DNA of 64,000 nt, from positions 3,065,663 to 3,129,662 of the forward strand of contig NZ_AP012273.1 of the NCBI RefSeq assembly GCF_000828615.1, written 5' to 3'. Below are positions 53,618-63,957 of this stretch, piece by piece. Position 1 is the stretch's first letter; each line of letters starts with the position of its first letter. The position numbers and the translations under genes were made by a program. This stretch comes from Thiolapillus brandeum (GTDB taxonomy: Bacteria > Pseudomonadota > Gammaproteobacteria > Chromatiales > Chromatiaceae). The notes below the pieces were generated by a model. The model made no database searches. It saw only the letters and a list, made by a program, of their open reading frames with translations, and was not told the origin of the DNA.

Positions 53618-55492
53618 TCAGGCCATATGTTTTTTCAGATGAATCAGCAACAGAGAGGTGGCGGCAGGCGTAACGCCGGGAATGCGGCTCGCCTGGCCCA
53701 GGGTTTGGGGACGATGACGGCTCAGCTTTTCCCGCACTTCGGATGACAGGCCCTTGACCTGCCCATAATCCAGTTCTTCCGGCAGGGCTACGGATTCCGC
53801 CTGACGAGCACGTTCCACTTCCTCTTTCTGGCGCTCGATATAACCCGCATACTTGGCCTGTATTTCCACCTGTTCGGCTACTTTCTCATCCGCCACGCCA
53901 GGACCAATGCCCGGTAGCTGCATGAGGGTTTCATAGGTGACGACGGGACGGGTGAGCAGTTCTGTCGCGCGGGTTTCCCGGCGCAGGGTATCGCCAAGGA
54001 TCTCCTGCTCCATATCAACCGCCAGATCACCGGGGCGGATAATGATACTGCCTAGGCGCTGCTGTTCCTGCGCTATGGCTTCCTGCTTTTGGCAGAAGGC
54101 CTGCCAACGGGCGTCATCCACCAGACCCAGTTCCCGACCCTTTTCCGTGAGGCGCAAGTCGGCATTGTCCTCGCGCAAAAGCAGGCGGTGCTCGGCCCGG
54201 GAGGTGAACATACGGTAGGGTTCCCGAGTACCCAGGGTGATGAGATCGTCCACCAGCACACCCAGGTAGGCTTCATCCCGCCGCGGGCACCAGGGGCTTG
54301 CGCCACGAATCTTCAGCACGGCATTCACTGCGGCCAGCAATCCCTGGGCAGCGGCTTCTTCATAACCCGTGGTGCCGTTGATCTGTCCCGCGAAGAACAG
54401 GTTTTCCACATGGCGGGTTTCCAGGGAATGGCGCAACTCCCGGGGGTTGAAGAAATCGTACTCGATGGCGTATCCGGGGCGGGTAATGCGGGCATTTTCA
54501 AAACCGGCCATGGAGCGCACCAGCTCCCACTGGACGTCAAAGGGCAGGGAGGTGGAGATGCCATTGGGGTAGAGTTCGTTACTGGTGAGGCCTTCCGGCT
54601 CGATGAAGATCTGGTGGGAATCCCGATCAGCGAAACGCACCACCTTGTCCTCGATGGAGGGGCAGTAACGTGGCCCCACGCCTTCGATGACGCCCGCGTA
54701 CATGGGCGAGCGGGAGAGGCCACCGCGGATGATGTCATGGGTTTGCGCATTGGTGCAGGTGATATAGCAGCTGGTCTGGGGCGGGTGGTCTTCCCGGCTG
54801 CCCATGAATGAAAATACCGGGCGGGGCTCATCGCCGGGCTGTTCTTCCAGCACCGGGAAGTCCACTGTGCGGCTGTCGATACGCGGAGGGGTGCCGGTTT
54901 TCAGACGCTCTACGGGGAAGGGCAGTTCCCGCAACCGGCGGGACAGGGCATTGGACGGGGGATCGCCTGCGCGTCCGCCTTCGTAGTTCTCCAGGCCGAT
55001 ATGTATCCGTCCGCCCAGGAAAGTGCCCACGGTGAGCACCACCGCCTCAGCATGAAATTTCAGGCCCATCCGGGTAACGACACCGGTGACCCGGTCGCCG
55101 TCCATGATCAGGTCATCCACCGCCTGCTGAAAGATATCCAGGTTGGGTTGCTGCTCCAGAACTTCACGCACCACGGCCTTGTATAACACCCGGTCCGCCT
55201 GGCAGCGGGTGGCACGCACTGCCGGGCCTTTGCGGGAATTGAGGGTGCGGAAGTGGATGCCTGCCTTGTCGGCCGCATGGGCCATGAGACCTCCCAGGGC
55301 ATCCACCTCTTTAACCAAATGTCCCTTGCCAATACCACCGATGGCCGGATTGCAGCTCATGGCCCCCAGGGTATCGATGTTGTGCGTGAGCAAAAGGGTG
55401 GACGCGCCCATACGCGCCGCAGCCAGAGCTGCTTCGGTGCCGGCATGTCCGCCGCCAATAACAATGACCTGGTAGGTTTTAGGGTGAAACAT
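53618..55492 (-). CDS. mnmG: tRNA uridine-5-carboxymethylaminomethyl synthesis enzyme MnmG
   Basis: 624 residues. FAD site [19 protein letters not shown], the [22 protein letters not shown] block, [13 protein letters not shown] and the C-terminal GidA-associated domain. With MnmE it modifies wobble uridine 34. The usual partner rsmG (gidB) is not immediately downstream; the stretch ends in a gap and then the protease. Confidence 0.97.
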   Translation of the reverse strand: MFHPKTYQVIVIGGGHAGTEAALAAARMGASTLLLTHNIDTLGAMSCNPAIGGIGKGHLVKEVDALGGLMAHAADKAGIHFRTLNSRKGPAVRATRCQADRVLYKAVVREVLEQQPNLDIFQQAVDDLIMDGDRVTGVVTRMGLKFHAEAVVLTVGTFLGGRIHIGLENYEGGRAGDPPSNALSRRLRELPFPVERLKTGTPPRIDSRTVDFPVLEEQPGDEPRPVFSFMGSREDHPPQTSCYITCTNAQTHDIIRGGLSRSPMYAGVIEGVGPRYCPSIEDKVVRFADRDSHQIFIEPEGLTSNELYPNGISTSLPFDVQWELVRSMAGFENARITRPGYAIEYDFFNPRELRHSLETRHVENLFFAGQINGTTGYEEAAAQGLLAAVNAVLKIRGASPWCPRRDEAYLGVLVDDLITLGTREPYRMFTSRAEHRLLLREDNADLRLTEKGRELGLVDDARWQAFCQKQEAIAQEQQRLGSIIIRPGDLAVDMEQEILGDTLRRETRATELLTRPVVTYETLMQLPGIGPGVADEKVAEQVEIQAKYAGYIERQKEEVERARQAESVALPEELDYGQVKGLSSEVREKLSRHRPQTLGQASRIPGVTPAATSLLLIHLKKHMA

Positions 55493-55582
55493 AGTGCTGA
55501 TTAAGTGGGATTTTCGGGACAGGATAACAATTCATGAATATATCAGAGCTTCCTTGACCCTTCTTGGTTAATATCCCAACAT

Positions 55583-56539
55583 ATGAATTTTACGCCCGGC
55601 AATGCCAGGCCAAGGGAAGACACTTTGCTGCCACTGCGTAACGACCCCGTGCTGGAGGCCCTGTTCGATCAGGCCAACCATATCATTCTTGGAAAACCCC
55701 ATGCCCTGCGTCTGGCCATGACCTGCCTGCTCAGCCGCGGTCATCTGCTCATCGAAGACCTGCCCGGCATGGGCAAAACCACCCTGGCGCATCTGCTGGC
55801 CACCCTCATGGGCCTGGATTATCAGCGCCTCCAGTTTACCAGTGACCTGTTGCCCGCGGACGTTATCGGTATCTCCGTGTATGACCGCAATACGGAGCAG
55901 TTTCATTTTCATCCCGGGCCAATTTTCGCCCAGTTGCTGCTGGCAGACGAAATCAACCGCGCCACCCCCAAGACCCAGAGCGCGCTCCTGGAGGCCATGG
56001 AAGAACGCCAGGTCACTGTCGAGGGAGAAACCCGTCCCCTGCCGCAACCCTTCTTTGTCATCGCCACCCAGAATCCGGCCCACCAGGTTGGCACTTTTCC
56101 CCTTCCTGAGTCTCAGCTGGACCGCTTTCTGATGCGCATCAGCCTGGGATACCCCGATGAAGGCACCGAGCGCCAACTGCTTCAGGGACAGGGGGGCAGG
56201 GCGCAGCTCACTCACCTGGAGCCCGTTGCCGACCGGAACGATCTGGAGCGCTGGAAAACGGCCAGCCAGACACTGTTCGTTTCTGACGCGCTTCTCGATT
56301 ACGTACAGGCCCTGCTGAGCGCCAGCCGGGAAATCAGGGAGGTTTGCGGACTTTCCCCCCGGGCGGGATTGGGCTTGCTGGCATCTGCCAGGGCCTGGGC
56401 CTGGCTGCTGGGAAGGGAGAAGGTTCTGCCGGAGGATATTCAGGCGGTCTGGCCCAGCATCGCCGGACATCGCCTGGGACCCGGTACTGAAGGTGATGTG
56501 CATGCCGCCCAGATTCTGCAATCCGTGGTAGTGCCTTGA
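55583..56539 (+). CDS. MoxR family AAA ATPase
   Basis: 318 residues. Walker A LPGMGKT near 61-67, Walker B LLLADEINRATPKTQSALLEAMEE, sensor IATQNPAHQVGTFPLPESQLDRF. MoxR ATPases act as chaperones for VWA or envelope proteins. Followed by DUF58 and TgpA genes, the common MoxR-DUF58-transglutaminase cluster. Confidence 0.94.
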   Translation: MNFTPGNARPREDTLLPLRNDPVLEALFDQANHIILGKPHALRLAMTCLLSRGHLLIEDLPGMGKTTLAHLLATLMGLDYQRLQFTSDLLPADVIGISVYDRNTEQFHFHPGPIFAQLLLADEINRATPKTQSALLEAMEERQVTVEGETRPLPQPFFVIATQNPAHQVGTFPLPESQLDRFLMRISLGYPDEGTERQLLQGQGGRAQLTHLEPVADRNDLERWKTASQTLFVSDALLDYVQALLSASREIREVCGLSPRAGLGLLASARAWAWLLGREKVLPEDIQAVWPSIAGHRLGPGTEGDVHAAQILQSVVVP

Positions 56540-56624
56540 GACACGGCAAACTATTGAGCGGATCAGTATCCGCCGAAGCGAATCGCCGCCGTATCAAAGG
56601 GGTGGCAGGCATCGGAACCTCTGC

Positions 56625-57569
56625 ATGCGGAATCGGTTGATACAGTTTCTGCGCGTGGTGCGGCCTGACGAGGCAGGCGAATCCATCGTTACCGGGCGCA
56701 AAATCTACATTCTGCCTACCCCTTATGGGCTGGTGTTCGGAGTGTTGCTCATCACTTTGCTGATAGCCTCTATCAACTACGCCAACAATCCAGCCTTCAT
56801 TCTGACTTTTCTGCTCACCGGAGTTTTTATCCAGGCGATTTTCCACACCTGGCGAAATCTACAGGGCCTGCATGTGCGCTGGCAGCATGGGGATCCGGTG
56901 TTCGCCGGTGAGACCAGTTTTTTTCATTTTCAGCTGCATGATCCCAAGGGCCGGGCTCATTACACCATTCAACTGGGTTTTCATGGTCAGGAGGGTGTCG
57001 TGGCCGCCTGTAGCGATCAACACAAGACTCCGGTGAAGGTTCCCTTCCTCAGTGAACAAAGGGGTCGCCTCCAACCCGGACGGCTGACCCTGGAAACCCG
57101 TTTTCCCCTGGGGCTGCTGCGCGCCTGGTGCTATATGGATACGGCTGCTGAAGCCATCATCTGGCCCCGACCCGCCCAGGGCCGCCTGGAACACAGGGAT
57201 CCTGCCGTTGAAGGCAGCCGCGACGGCGACCGCGGAGTGGGTACGGATGATTTTGTCGGCTATCGCGGTTATCGCCCCGGTGATTCTCTGGCGCATATCT
57301 CCTGGAAGGCCCTGGCGGGAGAAAAAGGACTACTGGTCAAGCAGTTTGGTGGCGACCGGGTAAACCAGCTCTGGCTGGATTTCGATGCTCTGCCGGACCA
57401 GCCTGTGGAGCAACGCCTGAGGATACTTGCCGGTGCCGTACAGGAGCTGTCCGGCCAACCCGTACACTATGGACTACGGCTGGGGGAACAGGAGATCCCG
57501 CCCGGTGACGGTGAGAGCCACCGGCTTCAATGTCTTCAGGCCCTGGCCCTGTACGGTGAATCCTCATGA
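56625..57569 (+). CDS. DUF58 domain protein
   Basis: 314 residues. Two N-terminal membrane helices (about 33-70), then a domain with EGSRDGDRGVGTDDFVGYRGYRPGDSLAHISWKALA and VNQLWLDFDALPDQ, the DUF58 motif. Usually works with MoxR. Overlaps tgpA by four bases. No VWA domain visible after the motif. Confidence 0.93.
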   Translation: MRNRLIQFLRVVRPDEAGESIVTGRKIYILPTPYGLVFGVLLITLLIASINYANNPAFILTFLLTGVFIQAIFHTWRNLQGLHVRWQHGDPVFAGETSFFHFQLHDPKGRAHYTIQLGFHGQEGVVAACSDQHKTPVKVPFLSEQRGRLQPGRLTLETRFPLGLLRAWCYMDTAAEAIIWPRPAQGRLEHRDPAVEGSRDGDRGVGTDDFVGYRGYRPGDSLAHISWKALAGEKGLLVKQFGGDRVNQLWLDFDALPDQPVEQRLRILAGAVQELSGQPVHYGLRLGEQEIPPGDGESHRLQCLQALALYGESS

Positions 57570-59536
57570 AGGATCTGCTGGTGAAACGTCCCCTGTCACC
57601 CGTACTGTTTTGGGCGGGAAGCCTCCTCATGGTGCTGGCCGCACTACCTCATGCCTGGAACCTCGATCCCAGGATCAGTGTGGCTTTCATCCTGTTCGTG
57701 GCCCTGCGCTTTCTGTTCTGGCCCCAGGCGGAAAAATCCGCACCTTCCTGGCTTATGGTGGTGTTACTGGCCATCAGTGTGGGGCTGGTGCTCTACCAGG
57801 CCGATCTTAGCGAAGGACGCCAGTTTGGCGTTACCCTGCTGGTGCTCATGGCAGGTATGAAACTGCTGGAAATGAAAACCCGGCGGGATCTTTACGTACT
57901 GGTTTTTCTCGGCTATTTCGTATTGGTCACCCTGTTTCTGTTCTACCAGACTCTGGCACTGACCGGCTATGTGGTACTGGTGAGCATCGGCTTCACCGCC
58001 CTGCTCGTGGGCAACAATCTGGCAGGAGATGAACTGCCTTTGAAACTGCTGCTGCGCAGATCCCTGGTGATGGTGGTCGCCAGTATCCCGGTGATGGTGC
58101 TGCTGTTCATCCTGTTTCCCCGCCTGGATGGACCCCTGTGGTCCCTCAACCTGGGCAGTAACAGCGGTACCACCGGTATGTCCGACAACATCAGCATGGG
58201 CAGCATCAGCAACCTGAGCCAGTCCACAGAGGTGGCTTTCCGGGTGCGTTTCAATGCCGAAGTTCCTGCTCCGGCCCAACGCTACTGGCGTGGCATGGTA
58301 CTGTGGCTTTTCGATGGCAAACACTGGACCCGGGGGCAGGCCCATTTGCCCCGGAATACTTTCAAGGCCGCCAGTCCAACCATCGACTATGAAGTGACCA
58401 TGGAAGCGACCCATCAGCATTGGGTCTTTCCCCTGGATCACGTACTCCATGCGGATTCCGGGATGCTCATGAATGCCGACGGCGAAGTGGGCACCCCGCA
58501 ACCCATCAAGCGCCGCTTTACCTGGAAGGGGCATAGTGCCCTGCGCATCGGGGATGAACCCCTGAGTAACCGGGAATGGCAGCTGGGTTTGCAACTACCC
58601 GATGGGATTACACTGCGCACCCAGCGGCTTGCCGCTTCCCTCCGGGGCAACAACAGTAACGACGAGGCTGTTGTGGAAGCAGCCCTGCGTTATTTCAATC
58701 AGCAGCCATTTATCTATACCCTGCAACCGCCATTGTTGGGCAAGCATCCCGTGGATCAGTTTCTATTTGAGACCCGCAAGGGCTTTTGCGAGCATTATGC
58801 CACCAGTTTCGTAACCCTCATGCGACTGGCGGATATTCCAGCGAGGGTGGTGGTGGGTTACCAGGGCGGGGAACTGAACCCCCTCGGAGGACACCTGGTG
58901 GTACGCCAGTCTGACGCTCATGCCTGGGCCGAGGTATGGCTGGAAAACAGGGGCTGGATCCGGGTGGATCCCACCGCTGCGGTCGCACCTGAGCGCATCG
59001 AGCATTCCATCGCCATGGAAGACTATGCGGATGGCTCCCCCATTACCTTCGATCTGGGTAGAACCCCGGGACTACTGGCCGGTTTTGTCAACAACATGCG
59101 CTGGCTGCGGGACAACATGCAGCTCAAGTGGCACTACTGGATCGTCGGTTTCAACAACCAGCGTCAACAAACACTGCTGCAGAAGCTGGGTTTCTCCCGG
59201 CTGGATGGTTATAAGCTGGGTCTGGCGGCGGCATTGGGGGGTATCGGGCTGGCCGGATTGCTGTTTGCCATTAGCATGTGGCCCGGGAGAAACAAGGGCG
59301 ATCCTTTGCAAAGATCCTATCAGCGTTTCATGGTCAAACTGAAGCAGGGTGGCCTGGAGTTCCCTGTCTCCATTGGACCCGAGGATCTGGGAAAACGCGC
59401 CGCCCAAGCCTTTCCCGAAAAGGCCGCCGATATACAGGCCATCATCGGGCAGTACATTGCTTTGCGCTATGGCCCGAATCCCCAGTACCGAATTGTTTCT
59501 GCCTTTCGTGCCCGGGTGCGCCGTTTCCACGTATAA
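57566..59536 (+). CDS. tgpA: Transglutaminase-like membrane protein TgpA family
   Basis: 656 residues. Six or so N-terminal membrane helices (DUF3488), a large periplasmic region, and a transglutaminase core with Cys in GFCEHYATSFVTL, His in SDAHAWAEVWL and Asp in GWIRVDPTAA. A further helix and a DUF4129-like cytoplasmic end follow. TgpA is essential in Pseudomonas aeruginosa. Overlaps DUF58 (ATGA). Confidence 0.94.
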   Translation: MKDLLVKRPLSPVLFWAGSLLMVLAALPHAWNLDPRISVAFILFVALRFLFWPQAEKSAPSWLMVVLLAISVGLVLYQADLSEGRQFGVTLLVLMAGMKLLEMKTRRDLYVLVFLGYFVLVTLFLFYQTLALTGYVVLVSIGFTALLVGNNLAGDELPLKLLLRRSLVMVVASIPVMVLLFILFPRLDGPLWSLNLGSNSGTTGMSDNISMGSISNLSQSTEVAFRVRFNAEVPAPAQRYWRGMVLWLFDGKHWTRGQAHLPRNTFKAASPTIDYEVTMEATHQHWVFPLDHVLHADSGMLMNADGEVGTPQPIKRRFTWKGHSALRIGDEPLSNREWQLGLQLPDGITLRTQRLAASLRGNNSNDEAVVEAALRYFNQQPFIYTLQPPLLGKHPVDQFLFETRKGFCEHYATSFVTLMRLADIPARVVVGYQGGELNPLGGHLVVRQSDAHAWAEVWLENRGWIRVDPTAAVAPERIEHSIAMEDYADGSPITFDLGRTPGLLAGFVNNMRWLRDNMQLKWHYWIVGFNNQRQQTLLQKLGFSRLDGYKLGLAAALGGIGLAGLLFAISMWPGRNKGDPLQRSYQRFMVKLKQGGLEFPVSIGPEDLGKRAAQAFPEKAADIQAIIGQYIALRYGPNPQYRIVSAFRARVRRFHV

Positions 59537-59608
59537 ATCGCTGAAGCATTGCTTTTCATCAACGCTTTCCAGCGGAAAATTGGTCACCATTTCCTTTTCG
59601 GTACGAGT

Positions 59609-60097
59609 ATGGAAATGGCCATGTCTGACAAACAGGAAAAAGCCCGGCAAGCGGCTGCTCTGGCTCTGAAATACGAGTTCGATTACGGTTGCTGCCCCCA
59701 ATGCGTGCTGGCGGCGGTACAGGAAACCGTTGGCCTGGTGACGGATGAAACCATCAAGGCCAGCCACGGACTTTCCGGTGGTGGCGGACTCAGCGGCGTG
59801 GGACTGTGCGGCTCTCTGGTGGGGGGCATACTCGCCCTGGGAGCCAAACGCGGTCGCGACCGGGACAAGTTCGCCCGGGGGAAATTCATCGGCAATTTCT
59901 CCAGGGCCGATGAGCTGTCCAAGGCCTTTAAGGAGCAATTTGGCGGACTTACCTGTCAGGATCTGCAGCAGCAGTTCACCGGACGCACCTATGACATGTG
60001 GAAGCCCGAGGAATACCAGGCCTTCTCCGACAACCGTGGTGATCAGTGCGCCCGCACGGCAGAGTTCGTGACCCGCTGGGTGGTGGAGCGTTTGTAA
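59609..60097 (+). CDS. C_GCAxxG_C_C family probable redox protein
   Basis: 162 residues. DYGCCPQCVLAAVQETVGL, GGGGLSGVGLCGSLVGGILALGAKRG, GLTCQDLQ and a late CARTAEFVTRW reproduce the family of repeated-Cys proteins (PF09719). They are suspected redox or electron-transfer proteins, often near molybdenum or sulfur genes. ATG at 59609 is chosen; ATGs at 59615 and 59621 are possible (weak GGA site near the latter). Confidence 0.8.
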   Translation: MEMAMSDKQEKARQAAALALKYEFDYGCCPQCVLAAVQETVGLVTDETIKASHGLSGGGGLSGVGLCGSLVGGILALGAKRGRDRDKFARGKFIGNFSRADELSKAFKEQFGGLTCQDLQQQFTGRTYDMWKPEEYQAFSDNRGDQCARTAEFVTRWVVERL

Positions 60098-60119
60098 CGC
60101 GGGTTGATAGGCCGGGACT

Positions 60120-60287
60120 CTAGGAGTCTGTCGGATTTAACACTGTTTGGCTGCAAATCCCTGGATGGCGATTAACTCAGCTTATCGAGCTCGTTAAATA
60201 GCCCTGCTATTCGCCTCGCTCGATAAGCTGATTTAATTCGCCCCCAGTGATTTTCGCTTCAAACGGTCAAACCCGACAGACTCCTAG
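60120..60287. mobile_element. 168-bp palindromic MITE-like element flanked by CTAG
   Basis: CTAGGAGTCTGTCGG at 60120-60134 is matched by its complement at 60273-60287. The arms continue to pair imperfectly for about 65 bases, with a near-perfect inner stem (GGCGATTAACTCAGCTTATC against its complement, ending at CTCGATAAGCTG), around a small centre. CTAG at both ends may be a target duplication. No frame. Resembles the ends of a transposase-dependent repeat family. Lies between the C_GCAxxG_C_C gene and mnmE. Confidence 0.75.
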
Positions 60288-60297
60288 GCTCATCAGG

Positions 60298-61650
60298 CTA
60301 TTTCCCGATACAGAAGCTGGAGAAGATTTCCCCCAGCAGATCATCTGCGCTGAAATCCCCGGTAATTTCCGACAGGGCCTGCTGGGCCTGGCGCAGATCT
60401 TCCGCCAGCAGCTCTCCAGCCTGGTGTCGTTCCAGGGCTATCCGGCCATTTTCCAGGGCTGCGAGAGCACGGTCTATGGCATCCAGATGTCTGCGGCGGG
60501 CCAGGTACTCGGTGTTTTCCGCACCCTGAAACCCCATGCTGGCCAGGAGGTGTTCCTTGAGCAGCCCTATGCCATCGCCGGTCCTGGCGCTGAGGCGGAT
60601 TTCATCCCGGCCCTGTTGCTGACCCTGGCCGGGGGTTTCCCCGATCTTGTCCACTTTGTTGCGCACCAGGGTAACGGGAATGCCTTGGGGCAGGCGGGCC
60701 TGTTCCAGGCCCTGATTCCGGGGATCAGTGGCAGCATCATAAACCCAGAGCAACCGGTCCGCCCCCTGAAGCGCTTCCCGGGCCCGGCGTACGCCTTCGC
60801 GCTCCACCTGATCTTCCGTGTCCCGTAAACCGGCTGTATCCACCAGATGTATGGGAACACCGCCCAACTGGATGTGTTCGCGCAGCAGATCCCGGGTAGT
60901 GCCTGGGATCTCGGTGACAATGGCACTGTCCACTCCGGCCAGGGCATTGAGCAGGCTGGATTTGCCGGCATTGGGCTCCCCGGCAATCACCAGGTTGATG
61001 CCGTCACGCAGGATACGCCCCGTCCTTGCCTTGGCTCTTACTTTACTGATGTTATCGATAACAGCATGTAAGTCAGTACTTACTTTCCCATCCGACAGGA
61101 AATCGATTTCTTCTTCAGGAAAATCAATGGCGGCTTCCACATACATGCGCAGATGCACCAGGCTTTCCAGCAGTTCATTGATGGCGGTAGAGAAACTGCC
61201 CTGAAGCGAGCGGGTCGCAAGACGGGCAGCGGTACTGGTCTCGGCGTCGATGAGATCCGCCACGGCTTCAGCCTGGGTCAGATCCATGCGGTCATTGAGG
61301 TAGGCCCGCTCGGAGAACTCACCGGGATGGGCCAGGCGAGCGCCCAGTTTCAGGCAACGATCCAACAACATGTCCATGACCACAGGCCCGCCGTGGCCCT
61401 GCAGTTCAATGACGTCTTCGCCGGTGAAAGAATGAGGCGCCTTGAAGTACAGCAGAATCCCCTGATCGATGACTTGCCCCGAGGCATCAAGAAAATCACC
61501 GTAATGGGCATGGCGGGGAATCGGCGAAAGACGGGTGATCTCCCGGCCAATGTCCAGAGCATTCCTGCCCGATATCCGGACAATACCGACACCGCCACGC
61601 CCGGCTGGGGTGGCGATGGCAGCGATAGTATCATGTGAGTGAGTACTCAC
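60298..61650 (-). CDS. mnmE: tRNA modification GTPase MnmE
   Basis: 450 residues. Formyl-THF-binding N-terminal domain, helical domain, and a G domain with G1 [10 protein letters not shown]2 TTRD, G3 DTAGLRDT and G4 NKVD. Ends in CIGK, whose Cys is the conserved catalytic end. Partners MnmG in wobble uridine modification. Ten bases after yidC on the same strand. Confidence 0.98.
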   Translation of the reverse strand: MSTHSHDTIAAIATPAGRGGVGIVRISGRNALDIGREITRLSPIPRHAHYGDFLDASGQVIDQGILLYFKAPHSFTGEDVIELQGHGGPVVMDMLLDRCLKLGARLAHPGEFSERAYLNDRMDLTQAEAVADLIDAETSTAARLATRSLQGSFSTAINELLESLVHLRMYVEAAIDFPEEEIDFLSDGKVSTDLHAVIDNISKVRAKARTGRILRDGINLVIAGEPNAGKSSLLNALAGVDSAIVTEIPGTTRDLLREHIQLGGVPIHLVDTAGLRDTEDQVEREGVRRAREALQGADRLLWVYDAATDPRNQGLEQARLPQGIPVTLVRNKVDKIGETPGQGQQQGRDEIRLSARTGDGIGLLKEHLLASMGFQGAENTEYLARRRHLDAIDRALAALENGRIALERHQAGELLAEDLRQAQQALSEITGDFSADDLLGEIFSSFCIGK

Positions 61651-61659
61651 ACCAACTCA

Positions 61660-63327
61660 TCAGGCAGCCTTGGCCTGCTCCTCTATCCGCTTGGTGATCA
61701 CCCACTGCTGAGCAATGGAGAGAATGTTGTTCATCACCCAGTAGAGCACCAGGCCCGACGGGAAGAAAGCAAACATAATAGTGAACACGAAGGGCAGAGC
61801 CATCATCAGTTTGGCCTGCATGGGATCGGGTGGCGCCGGATTGAGCTTCTGCTGGATGAACATGGAGATCCCCATGATCACCGGCAGTACATAATACGGA
61901 TCCATGATGGAGAGATCCTTGATCCACAGGATCCAGGGTGCCTGGCGCAGCTCCACGGATTCCATGAGCACCCAGTAAAGGGCAATAAAGAAGGGCATCT
62001 GAATCAGCATGGGCAGACAACCGCCCAGGGGATTGATCTTCTCCTTCTTGTAGATTTCCATCATGGCGGCCTGCATGCGCTGCTTATCGTCGCCATAGCG
62101 ATCCTTCAGCGCCTGGATGCGGGGCGTGAGGTTGCGCATCTTCGCCATGGAGCGGTAGCTGGCCTCGGACAACTTGAAGAACACTGCCTTGATGAGAATG
62201 GTGAAGATAATGATGGTCCAGCCCCAGTTGCCCACGACGGAGTTGATCCAACTGAGGATCTGGTACATGGGCTTGGCGAGGAGTGTCAGCCAGCCGTAAT
62301 CCACCACCAGTTCCAGGCCTTCGGCAATGGATTCCAGGGTATCCTGATCCTTGGGTCCCATATAAATGGCGCCCTGAAAGACGTGACGGGAGCCCGGCGC
62401 TACGCTGACCGCTGGAGTGTATTCACCAATGACATAATGGCCGTTGGCCAGACCCTTGCTGTAAAAGTGCCGGGGTTCAGTTTTGGGAGGAATCTCAGCG
62501 GCAAGGAAATAGTGCTGGATCATGGCAATCCAGCCACCCGTCACTTCCTTGTTCAGCTTGCCGGCTTTGAGATCATCGAAATCGTATTTCTGGTACTTGT
62601 CTTCAGGATCCCAGGCAACGCCACCGACAAAAGCGCGGGACATCATACCCTTGCGATTCTTCTTGGCAGGCTCGCCGCGCTGCAACTGACGGTATTCGCG
62701 CACCTGCCAGGGAGCACTGGAACCGTTTTCCACGATATTTTCAAGATCCACCTTGTGACTGCCGCGGACAAAGTGATAGCGCTTGGTGACTTTCACGCCA
62801 TTACTGCCGGTCCACACCAAATCCACATTCAACTCGTCCTTGCCCTCTCCCAAAGTGTAGGCATTCTGCGTGGCTGTAAACACCGCTTCATGGTTCGGGG
62901 CTTCCACACCTTCGCCCCCGAGCAGGCCACTCTGAGCAATGAAGAAATCTTCCGGGGAGCGACTCATGAGGCGATACTTTACATCCGGCTGCTTGATGGA
63001 TACCGGGTATTTCAACAACAGGGTTTCAACGATGCTACCCCCCCGGGTATCGATACTGACCTTCAGCGTATCCGTAGTGATCGTGACTATCTTTCCACTG
63101 GCTGCGGCGGGATCAGCGGCCTTCATGCCAGAGGTTTGCGGCGTAGCTCCATCGATGGCCGCAACTTCCGGTACCTGGGGTACCGATTGATCTGCTTTAT
63201 CGACCGTTGACTGCTGGACTGTCTGTGCCTGAGGTACTGGCGTTGCATAGTCATCCTGCCAGGCCTGCCAGAGAAGATAACCCGTGTAGGCCAGGGCCAT
63301 GATGAGGAATAAACGTATGTTGTCCAT
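61660..63327 (-). CDS. yidC: Membrane protein insertase YidC
   Basis: 555 residues. N-terminal helix (MDNIRLFLIMALAYTGYLLW), a long periplasmic domain (about 30-345), and a C-terminal five-helix insertase core with LPMLIQMPFFIALYWVL and FMFTIMFAFFPSGLVLYWVMNN-type helices (about 360-540). Assists insertion and folding of inner membrane proteins. It starts two bases after the rnpA stop, leaving no room for yidD. Confidence 0.98.
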   Translation of the reverse strand: MDNIRLFLIMALAYTGYLLWQAWQDDYATPVPQAQTVQQSTVDKADQSVPQVPEVAAIDGATPQTSGMKAADPAAASGKIVTITTDTLKVSIDTRGGSIVETLLLKYPVSIKQPDVKYRLMSRSPEDFFIAQSGLLGGEGVEAPNHEAVFTATQNAYTLGEGKDELNVDLVWTGSNGVKVTKRYHFVRGSHKVDLENIVENGSSAPWQVREYRQLQRGEPAKKNRKGMMSRAFVGGVAWDPEDKYQKYDFDDLKAGKLNKEVTGGWIAMIQHYFLAAEIPPKTEPRHFYSKGLANGHYVIGEYTPAVSVAPGSRHVFQGAIYMGPKDQDTLESIAEGLELVVDYGWLTLLAKPMYQILSWINSVVGNWGWTIIIFTILIKAVFFKLSEASYRSMAKMRNLTPRIQALKDRYGDDKQRMQAAMMEIYKKEKINPLGGCLPMLIQMPFFIALYWVLMESVELRQAPWILWIKDLSIMDPYYVLPVIMGISMFIQQKLNPAPPDPMQAKLMMALPFVFTIMFAFFPSGLVLYWVMNNILSIAQQWVITKRIEEQAKAA

Positions 63328-63329
63328 AT

Positions 63330-63704
63330 CTATAAGGTATGTTCCGGATAAGAGGTCTGCTTTTGCAGGCGCTGCCAGTGGGTTTGCAAAGAAGCAGACA
63401 AAGTGCTGTTGTCCGCATTCTGAATGCCGGGCTTCACCAGGACAACAAGATCCAGGCCCTTGAGTGCTGCCTGCTGGCGGCGGAAGCTTTCTCTGACCAG
63501 CCGCTTGATACGATTTCTATCCACGGCCCGGCGAACATGCTTCTTGGCTACGGCCAGACCCAGCCTGGCAGTTTCCCGATTGGCATCATGCCGGGCAAGC
63601 ACGGTGAAATAGCGATCCGACGATCGCACCGGCCTGGTGAATACCTTTTTATAATCCCCGGCAGTAAGCAGCCTGACATGGCGGGGAAAACCTTCAGTCG
63701 CGAT
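63330..63704 (-). CDS. rnpA: Ribonuclease P protein component, probable AUC start
   Basis: 124 residues if translation begins at ATC 63704. The C-terminal half has the basic motif RNRIKRLVRESFR. Conserved N-terminal text FPRHVRLLTAGDYKKVF is present between 63689 and 63639, yet no ATG, GTG or TTG lies before it: an in-frame TGA stands at 63711-63713. The first ordinary start is GTG at 63629, which would delete the conserved start. Counting back, ATC at 63704 is at exactly the position of the E. coli start codon, five residues before FPR. CTG at 63671 is another option, and a sequence error cannot be excluded. Confidence 0.85.
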   Translation of the reverse strand: MATEGFPRHVRLLTAGDYKKVFTRPVRSSDRYFTVLARHDANRETARLGLAVAKKHVRRAVDRNRIKRLVRESFRRQQAALKGLDLVVLVKPGIQNADNSTLSASLQTHWQRLQKQTSYPEHTL

Positions 63705-63715
63705 TGGCTGTCAGC

Positions 63716-63850
63716 TTAGGGGGTCAGACGGGCACGGCCCTTTGCTCGGCGTGCATTGATGACTTTGCGGCCAGCCTTGGTTGCCATACGGGCGCGGAAA
63801 CCGTGGGTACGGGCACGCTTAAGATTACTGGGTTGGAATGTGCGTTTCAT
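63716..63850 (-). CDS. rpmH: 50S ribosomal protein L34
   Basis: 44 residues: [18 protein letters not shown], then [20 protein letters not shown] and RARLTP. Typical length and text. Too short to appear as a large frame. First gene of the rpmH-rnpA-yidC-mnmE run beside the expected origin. Confidence 0.98.
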   Translation of the reverse strand: MKRTFQPSNLKRARTHGFRARMATKAGRKVINARRAKGRARLTP

Positions 63851-63928
63851 TGACTTGTACCAATATCCTGTTTCGTTCTGCAGAAGTGGCCAACAGACAC
63901 CTGCCCGTCGCCAAGAAAAAGACGGGCA

Positions 63929-63957
63929 AATCTAGTCTATTTAGGCCAGGATGTCAA
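63929..63957 (-). promoter_or_regulatory. rpmH promoter
   Basis: On the minus strand TTGACA (63957-63952), 17-base spacer, TAGATT (63934-63929). The start should lie near 63922. A GCCCGTC/GACGGGC hairpin (63903-63927) sits around it and may influence the leader. Confidence 0.75.
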
